Source of the DNA: Oscillospiraceae bacterium
Lineage (GTDB): Bacteria > Bacillota > Clostridia > Oscillospirales > Oscillospiraceae
Reading direction: 5' to 3'
Assembly: GCA_020025615.1 (NCBI GenBank)
Contig: JAHHRT010000091.1
Coordinates: forward strand, 1-5,657
DNA: 5,657 nucleotides
A program made the translations under genes and the position numbers. The notes under the pieces are model-generated. The model did no database searches, was not told the origin of the DNA, and saw only the letters and a program-made list of their open reading frames with translations. How positions within the stretch are numbered: position 1 is the stretch's first letter; each line of letters starts with the position of its first letter. Positions 1-3,670 of the stretch are shown here, in pieces.

Positions 1-120
1 CTCCCAGAGGGAGAGGTTTGGGACGGTGGGTACACTGCGACCTGGTGTGTGGTCGGGGACGCAGGTTCGCCCTCTCAGTCTGGCTCGTACCTCGCCAGCC
101 AGCTCTCCCAAAGGGAGAGC
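1..120. repeat. Probable dispersed intergenic repeat with nested hairpins (left end may be cut off)
   Basis: This non-coding stretch is built from inverted repeats. GCTCTCCC (102-109) and GGGAGAGC (113-120) form a perfect 8-bp stem around AAA. CTGGC (80-84) pairs with GCCAG (94-98). GAGAGG (11-16) can pair with CCTCTC (71-76), enclosing GCGACCTG (37-44) against CAGGTTCGC (62-70), which leaves one bulged T. The CTCTCAGTC...CTCTCCCAAAGGGAGAGC pattern resembles intergenic repeats I recognise from Oscillospiraceae genomes; that is recall, not a search. The first bases look like the end of a similar hairpin, so the element may begin upstream. No ribosome binding site or coding signal is visible. 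An in-frame ATG at position 49 extends the repressor frame through the repeat but is not a credible start. Confidence 0.55.
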
Positions 121-140
121 CTTGGAGCGGCTGGTGCACG

Positions 141-167
141 AAAAGGCTGCGGGCACTGCCCGCAGCC
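141..167 (-). terminator. GC-rich perfect hairpin, terminator-like on the minus strand
   Basis: GGCTGCGGGC (145-154) and GCCCGCAGCC (158-167) form a perfect 10-bp stem with a 3-nt ACT loop. AAAA at 141-144 gives a TTTT tail when read on the minus strand, so it is terminator-like in that direction. On the plus strand no T-run follows; the next bases form a small CCCC/GGGG stem (166-177). No minus-strand gene in the window needs it. It could end a plus-strand gene lying upstream, insulate the promoter just downstream, or be part of the neighbouring repeat. Confidence 0.35.
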
Positions 168-178
168 CCAAATGGGGG

Positions 179-207
179 TTGACAATAACTGTGTGAACTG
201 TTATACT
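179..207 (+). promoter_or_regulatory. Sigma-A promoter of the repressor/ABC operon
   Basis: TTGACA (179-184) is a perfect -35 box and TATACT (202-207) a one-mismatch -10 box, separated by exactly 17 bp. Transcription should start near 213-215, leaving a leader of about 42 nt before the ATG at 256. The -10 box lies within GTTA-TAC-TAAC (200-210), a small inverted repeat. A promoter this close to consensus suits an operon held off by a repressor. Confidence 0.85.
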
Positions 208-223
208 AACCGTACCAACACAG
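187..223. promoter_or_regulatory. Candidate operator for the GntR/YtrA-type repressor
   Basis: Inverted half-sites CTGTGT (189-194) and ACACAG (218-223) flank the -10 box and the expected transcription start, with 23 bp between them. Inside lies the shorter dyad GTTA/TAAC (200-203 and 207-210). AACTGT also occurs twice as a direct repeat (187-192 and 196-201). YtrA-type repressors usually sit in and repress their own operon, so an operator here is expected. Which of these repeats is bound cannot be decided from sequence alone. Confidence 0.4.
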
Positions 224-241
224 CTAATACAGATAATACAG
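220..241 (+). repeat. Short 9-nt tandem repeat in the operon leader
   Basis: ACAGCTAAT (220-228) is followed directly by ACAGATAAT (229-237) and then by ACAG (238-241). This gives two and a half units with one difference, placed between the expected transcription start and the ribosome binding site (AGGAGG, 244-249). It could be chance, part of the operator, or an unstructured leader that keeps the ribosome site open. Confidence 0.45.
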
Positions 242-255
242 CAAGGAGGGGCGAT

Positions 256-624
256 ATGGTTCAACTGGACTACAGGGATGCAAGACCCATTTACACCCAG
301 ATCATAGACGGAATCCGAGAGCAGATTACTGCCGGGATCTTACAGCCCGGTGAAAAGCTCCCCAGCGTTCGGGAGCTTGCCGCAGTTCTGGCAATCAACC
401 CCAATACCATTCAGCGGTCCTACCGCTGCCTGGAGCTGGATGGCTGGATTGCCACGGTTCCCGGCAAGGGCTGCTTTGTTTGCAGCAATCACCAGACCCA
501 GCAGCGGGAGAAGGAGCGTCTGCTGGAAGCGTTTGATACCACAGTCATTGCGCTGGAAAAGCTGGGCTTTACCCGACAGATGCTGGAGCAGCGGCTGAAC
601 GAGGGAGGAAAGACCCATGCTTGA
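256..624 (+). CDS. GntR-family repressor, YtrA subfamily
   Basis: A 122-residue DNA-binding protein that probably represses its own operon. Residues about 11-75 are the GntR winged helix-turn-helix: PIYTQI at 11-16, the GILQPGEKLPSVREL block at 27-41, recognition helix around INPNTIQRSYRCLE (47-60) and the wing GWIATVPGKGCFV (63-75). Only about 45 mostly helical residues follow, likely for dimerisation. This is the short layout of the YtrA subfamily, which lacks the large ligand-binding domain of FadR- or HutC-type members. The start at 256 is chosen because AGGAGG (244-249) lies 6 bases upstream and the promoter ends at 207; the frame stays open back to position 49, but that stretch is repeat and promoter DNA. 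The gene overlaps the ABC ATPase gene by 8 bases, a typical partner. The inducing signal is unknown; Bacillus YtrA relatives respond to cell-wall stress. Confidence 0.92.
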   Translation: MVQLDYRDARPIYTQIIDGIREQITAGILQPGEKLPSVRELAAVLAINPNTIQRSYRCLELDGWIATVPGKGCFVCSNHQTQQREKERLLEAFDTTVIALEKLGFTRQMLEQRLNEGGKTHA

Positions 625-1498
625 GATGAAAAATGTGACCAAGGCCTTCGGCTCCTTTCAGGCGCTGAACGGCCTTACGATGACAGTCCCCCAGGGGGCG
701 GTTTACGGCCTGGTGGGCCCCAACGGCGCAGGCAAGTCCACGGCGATCCGGCACCTCACCGGAATCTACCGCCCGGACAGCGGCGAAATCACTCTGGATG
801 GGATGCGGGTCTACGAAAACACCAAGGCGAAGCAGCGCATCGGCTACATTCCCGATGATATCTTCTACTTCCCCACGGCAACTCTGGAAGATATGCGGCG
901 GTTTTATCGGGGAATCTACCCCAAATTCGACGACGCCCTGTTTGAAAAGCTCTATGACATTTTTAAACTCCCCAAAAAATCCCCCATCCGGCGGTTCTCC
1001 AAGGGTATGCAGAAGCAGGCGGCCTTCCACCTCACCATCTGCACCCGGCCCGATGTGATGATCCTGGATGAGCCGGTGGACGGCCTGGACCCGGTGATGC
1101 GGCGGCAGGTGTGGAGCCTGATCCTCTCTGATGTGGCCCAGAACGGCACCACGGTGCTGATTTCCTCCCACAACCTGCGGGAGCTGGAAGATATCTGCGA
1201 CCATGTGGGCATTATGGACCACGGCAGGATGCTTCTGGAACGCAGCCTTGCGGATATGCAGGGCGGCACCCACAAGGTCCAGATGGTAGGCGAGACCCCC
1301 AAGGGCTTAGAGCTTCTCCATGAGAGCAGCTCCGGCCGGCTCAAGACCCTGGTGGTTCGGGGAGATGCCCAGGAGATTGAAAAGATTGTGGCAGATTCCA
1401 ATCCTACATATTTTGATGTGCTTCCTCTGTCTCTGGAGGAAATCTTTATCTATGAACTGGGAGGTGTGAACGATGAAGTCAAGAACATTATCTTATAA
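617..1498 (+). CDS. ABC transporter ATP-binding protein (YtrB-like)
   Basis: A 293-residue cytoplasmic ATPase that should power the permease encoded next. Visible motifs: Walker A GPNGAGKST (34-42), a degenerate signature SKGMQ (128-132, usually LSGGQ), Walker B VMILDE (147-152), D-loop GLDP (156-159) and the H-loop histidine H185. Around 75-81 the Q-loop region reads IGYIPDD, with no obvious glutamine; I recall such variation in YtrB-like exporters. Residues 206-293 form the usual C-terminal extension and include SLEEIFI. The ATG at 617 has GGGAGG at 603-608, 8 bases upstream, inside the end of the repressor gene, so translation is probably coupled. The 3' end overlaps the permease gene by 26 bases. 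Gene order and type match YtrA-regulated export or envelope-stress ABC systems. The substrate cannot be read from the sequence. Confidence 0.93.
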   Translation: MLEMKNVTKAFGSFQALNGLTMTVPQGAVYGLVGPNGAGKSTAIRHLTGIYRPDSGEITLDGMRVYENTKAKQRIGYIPDDIFYFPTATLEDMRRFYRGIYPKFDDALFEKLYDIFKLPKKSPIRRFSKGMQKQAAFHLTICTRPDVMILDEPVDGLDPVMRRQVWSLILSDVAQNGTTVLISSHNLRELEDICDHVGIMDHGRMLLERSLADMQGGTHKVQMVGETPKGLELLHESSSGRLKTLVVRGDAQEIEKIVADSNPTYFDVLPLSLEEIFIYELGGVNDEVKNIIL

Positions 1499-3254
1499 GA
1501 AGACCTTGTTCCGAAAGAATATTACGCGCTTCATGCCTTTCTGGGGCCTTTATACCCTGTGCCTTCTCATGGGCCTTGCCATTCTGGTGGGCAGAGGAGA
1601 CCGGTCCTTCTATTTCGCCATGAATATGGCAGAATGTGCCCGGCTCATGTCCCTGGTAAATCTGGGATACGCCATGCTGGCGGCCCAGCTTCTGTTCGGC
1701 GACCTCTACGACAGCCGGATGTGCAACGGCCTGCACGCCCTGCCCATGCGCCGGGAGGAAATTTTTGCAGTCAACGTGGTTTCCGGCATCGGCTTTTCGG
1801 TGGTGCCCACGTTATGTATGGCTCTGATTTCCCTGCCCATGATGATGAGTACAGTGGTGGTGGATGGCTGGCAGATTTCCTTCCTGTGGCTGCTTGCCAC
1901 CAATCTGGAATTCCTGTTCTTCTTTGGCGTGGCAGTGCTCTGCGCCTTTGTGGCGGGCAACCGCTTTTCCATGGTGGTGATCTACGGCATCCTGAACTTC
2001 GGCTCTCTGCTGATGGGGCTGATGATCAACAGCCTGTACCTGCCCATGCTCCGGGGCGTTGGCGTTACCAACTCCTGGTATGAGTATATGTGCCCGGCGG
2101 CGCACATGGTAGATACGCCGCTGATGATTGTTCAGCGGCAGAACCGTGAGATGCCGGGTACCTTCGCCATCCAGCCCAGCTGGTCCTATCTGTGGATCTG
2201 CGCAGCCCTGGGCATCCTCTGTATGCTGATTGCTCTGGTTATGTACCGCCGGAGATCCTTGGAGCGGGCCGGAGAGTTTATCGTCATCCGGCTGCTGAAG
2301 CCTGTCTTCCTGGTGCTGTTCGCTGTGGTCATTGCCACCGGATTCAGCCTGGTGAGCCAGATTTTCCTGGACGGACGCTTCGGTATCGTGTTCTCTATGC
2401 TGGGCCTGGCTATTGGCTGGTTCCTGGGCTGGATGCTCCTGGAAAAGACCACCCAGGTTTTTACCAAAAAGTCCTGTCTGGGCGGCGTCATCCTTCTGGT
2501 TGTAATGGGCACCAGCTTCCTGCTGACCGCTCTGGATGTGTTTGGCGTTGAACGCTGGGTTCCGAACCCCAATCAGGTGGCGGGGGTCCGCATCAATGGC
2601 TATTATGATTACTATCATAACACTCGCGTCGAAGACGGAGACGATGCAATTACCGATTTGGAGACCATCGAACAGATCACCCGTCTGCATCAGCTGGCCC
2701 TGGAGGAAAAACTGGATTTGCCCCATGACTATCCCACTTACGTCTCTGCAATGGACGAAGAGGATTCTGACGCTCCCATCTCCATTGAGTATCAGATGAA
2801 GAACGGCAGAGTTCACAGACGTTATTATATCATCCATACAACAGGCGAGACGGGCGCAATTGCCAGAAAGCTGTTCAGCCGTCCTGAATATGTCTTCGGT
2901 TCTGACGCAGACATTCTGGAAGCCTCCTGGCCTGCATCGTATTTCCAGGTCTGCGGTTACTCGATTCCCAAGGAGTACTGGGAGGCCTCGGAGATTCACT
3001 CTCTGATAGAGGCAGTCAAGAAGGACTGCCAGGAGGGGAACATGGTTCCGGATTCCCAGTACCACAGAAGCAATATCCTGCAGCATGACAAATATCCTCT
3101 TTATAGTCTGGATGTCAACATTGGTGTGGGTACCCGCGGAATCTGGTTCCTGGCCTATGCGGACAGTGTCCACACCCTCAAGTGGTTTGAGGACCGCGGC
3201 CTGGATCAGGAGATTCTCAAGTACCACGTAAAAGAGATGAAGCGGTGGGAGTAA
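1473..3254 (+). CDS. ABC-2-type transporter permease with a large C-terminal extracytoplasmic domain
   Basis: A 593-residue membrane protein and the likely transmembrane partner of the preceding ATPase. I see about nine hydrophobic segments, near residues 23-41, 61-77, 98-128, 135-161, 165-189, 239-257, 275-297, 303-323 and 334-356. Between segments two and three, HALPMRREEIF (88-98) matches the H-x-LP-x-x-R-x-x-x-F loop I recall from clostridial ABC-2 permeases beside YtrA-type regulators. Residues about 360-593 are hydrophilic, rich in tyrosine and acidic residues and have no membrane segment. With a cytoplasmic N-terminus (KSRTLSYKKTLFRKN) and nine crossings, this domain would lie outside the cell. 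It may be the region Pfam calls DUF6449, recalled and unchecked. GGGAGGTG (1459-1466) lies 6 bases before the ATG, within the ATPase gene. It is the only permease in the operon, so it probably forms a homodimer. Confidence 0.88.
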   Translation: MKSRTLSYKKTLFRKNITRFMPFWGLYTLCLLMGLAILVGRGDRSFYFAMNMAECARLMSLVNLGYAMLAAQLLFGDLYDSRMCNGLHALPMRREEIFAVNVVSGIGFSVVPTLCMALISLPMMMSTVVVDGWQISFLWLLATNLEFLFFFGVAVLCAFVAGNRFSMVVIYGILNFGSLLMGLMINSLYLPMLRGVGVTNSWYEYMCPAAHMVDTPLMIVQRQNREMPGTFAIQPSWSYLWICAALGILCMLIALVMYRRRSLERAGEFIVIRLLKPVFLVLFAVVIATGFSLVSQIFLDGRFGIVFSMLGLAIGWFLGWMLLEKTTQVFTKKSCLGGVILLVVMGTSFLLTALDVFGVERWVPNPNQVAGVRINGYYDYYHNTRVEDGDDAITDLETIEQITRLHQLALEEKLDLPHDYPTYVSAMDEEDSDAPISIEYQMKNGRVHRRYYIIHTTGETGAIARKLFSRPEYVFGSDADILEASWPASYFQVCGYSIPKEYWEASEIHSLIEAVKKDCQEGNMVPDSQYHRSNILQHDKYPLYSLDVNIGVGTRGIWFLAYADSVHTLKWFEDRGLDQEILKYHVKEMKRWE

Positions 3255-3286
3255 TCCGTCGCCAGCGGAAATCCCACCGAAGCCTC

Positions 3287-3327
3287 AGCCCCCCGGCGCA
3301 GTGCGCCGGGGGCTTTTGTGCTTTTTT
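3287..3327 (+). terminator. Intrinsic terminator of the repressor/ABC operon
   Basis: AGCCCCCCGGCGC (3287-3299) pairs with GCGCCGGGGGCT (3303-3314), leaving one bulged C and a 3-nt AGT loop. TTTT follows (3314-3317), with TTTTTT again at 3322-3327. It lies about 30 bases past the permease stop codon and separates the ABC operon from the cooS transcription unit. Confidence 0.9.
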
Positions 3328-3534
3328 CAAAAACCTTCAAAAAATATCCAGAGAAACAAAGTTTTTTCAGGAAAAGAATTTTGCAAAATGCCGTCAGTGC
3401 CGATTCAAAATATTTCCATATAAAAGAGGAAAAATGTATGGTTATGTCGGTGAAAAACAGGGAAATCCCTATGAAAAAATGAAATCAAATCAAATTCAAC
3501 AAAATCCCCCCCTAGGGGATTTGAAAATAACCCG
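3328..3534. other. AT-rich non-coding spacer between the two operons
   Basis: No convincing gene is present. The strand is rich in A-tracts and T-tracts, which may bend DNA upstream of the cooS promoter. It holds a perfect 12-bp palindrome ATTTTGCAAAAT (3378-3389) and a GC-core inverted repeat at 3502-3522 (listed separately). A 41-codon frame starts at ATG 3434 and ends with TGA at 3557-3559. GAGG (3426-3429) is only 4 bases before that ATG, the frame runs into the operator dyads and -35 box, and no promoter is clear, so I do not call it a gene. Confidence 0.6.
3502..3522. repeat. Perfect inverted repeat with a CCCC/GGGG core upstream of the cooS promoter
   Basis: AAATCCCC (3502-3509) and GGGGATTT (3515-3522) are perfect 8-bp arms around a 5-nt gap. 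An alternative register gives the palindrome CCCCTAGGGG (3509-3518). It is a GC island in AT-rich DNA, ending 33 bases before the -35 box. An upstream regulator site is possible. As an RNA hairpin on either strand it lacks a good T-run directly after the stem, so a terminator is less likely. Confidence 0.45.
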
Positions 3535-3560
3535 GAATTGTGGTCAATTCTCCAATTGAC
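3535..3560. promoter_or_regulatory. Candidate cooS operator: two overlapping dyads of AATTG half-sites
   Basis: GAATTG (3535-3540) and CAATTC (3545-3550) form a perfect dyad with a 4-bp TGGT spacer. The right arm is reused in a second perfect dyad, GTCAATT (3543-3549) and AATTGAC (3554-3560), with a 4-bp CTCC spacer. Three AATTG/CAATT half-sites thus lie 9-10 bp apart in alternating orientation, about one helical turn. The last one covers most of the -35 box (3556-3561), so a bound protein should block polymerase. The general shape (short arms, 4-bp gap) resembles FNR/CRP- or Rex-type operators, but the bases do not match the consensus I remember for either, so no regulator is named. Confidence 0.6.
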
Positions 3561-3584
3561 TTTTTAGCTGTATATCTGTACAAT
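3556..3584 (+). promoter_or_regulatory. Sigma-A promoter of the cooS operon
   Basis: TTGACT (3556-3561) and TACAAT (3579-3584) each differ from consensus by one base and are separated by exactly 17 bp. Transcription should start near 3590-3592, giving a leader of about 80 nt. The strong match fits an abundantly made metabolic enzyme, with control coming from the overlapping dyad and the leader stem-loop. Confidence 0.85.
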
Positions 3585-3589
3585 ATTAT

Positions 3590-3639
3590 CGATACATTAT
3601 GTACCCGCCTTGAGTACATATGTGTATGTATCGGTTTTT
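3590..3639 (+). promoter_or_regulatory. Leader stem-loop with U-run at the 5' end of the cooS transcript (attenuator-like or operator)
   Basis: CGATACATTATGTAC (3590-3604) pairs completely with two downstream blocks: GTACATA (3614-3620) and ATGTATCG (3626-3633). The loop is 9 nt and TGTGT (3621-3625) is a 5-nt bulge. G and five T's follow (3634-3639). The stem would start at the very 5' end of the mRNA and resembles a weak intrinsic terminator with 5 G-C pairs of 15. It could be an attenuator, a 5' stability hairpin, or a DNA operator around +1. No known riboswitch fold is apparent and no anti-terminator pairing is obvious. Confidence 0.5.
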
Positions 3640-3656
3640 CTTAAGAATCATTGATT

Positions 3657-3662
3657 AGGAGG
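3657..3662 (+). promoter_or_regulatory. Ribosome binding site that fixes the TTG start of cooS
   Basis: A full AGGAGG lies 8 bases before TTG at 3671. There is no ATG or GTG at this spacing, and the downstream peptide begins KDW...TTVEEMEAATNSLL, the N-terminal pattern I expect for ACS-associated CODH subunits. Partial dyads AATCA/TGATT (3646-3650 and 3652-3656) lie just upstream. Confidence 0.85.
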
Positions 3663-3670
3663 AAATCACT

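Noticed and set aside
1..120. CRISPR array or insertion sequence
   Set aside because: There are no regularly spaced identical repeats, and no transposase or defined terminal repeats are visible.
49..255. N-terminal extension of the repressor frame back to ATG at 49
   Set aside because: It runs through the repeat, the GC-rich hairpin and the promoter, has no ribosome binding site, and the GntR fold begins after the ATG at 256, which has AGGAGG at ideal spacing.
1812..3227. A long minus-strand open frame (471 codons) opposite the permease gene
   Set aside because: The peptide is rich in H and Q from antisense reading of a membrane-protein gene, and it has no ribosome binding site.
3245..3559. 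A 104-codon open frame between the ABC operon and cooS
   Set aside because: It starts inside the permease gene, crosses the intrinsic terminator and ends in the cooS promoter. The peptide resembles no family I recognise and its composition follows the AT-rich spacer.
3434..3559. A 41-codon small frame with GAGG 4 bases upstream
   Set aside because: The spacing is too short, no promoter is clear, and the frame overlaps the operator dyads and the -35 box. It is possible but unsupported.
3535..3560. FNR-, CRP-, CooA- or Rex-type operator
   Set aside because: The half-sites do not fit TTGAT-N4-ATCAA, TGTGA-N6-TCACA, the CooA TGTC...GACA pattern or TTGTTAA-N4-TTAACAA as I recall them, so naming a regulator would be a guess.
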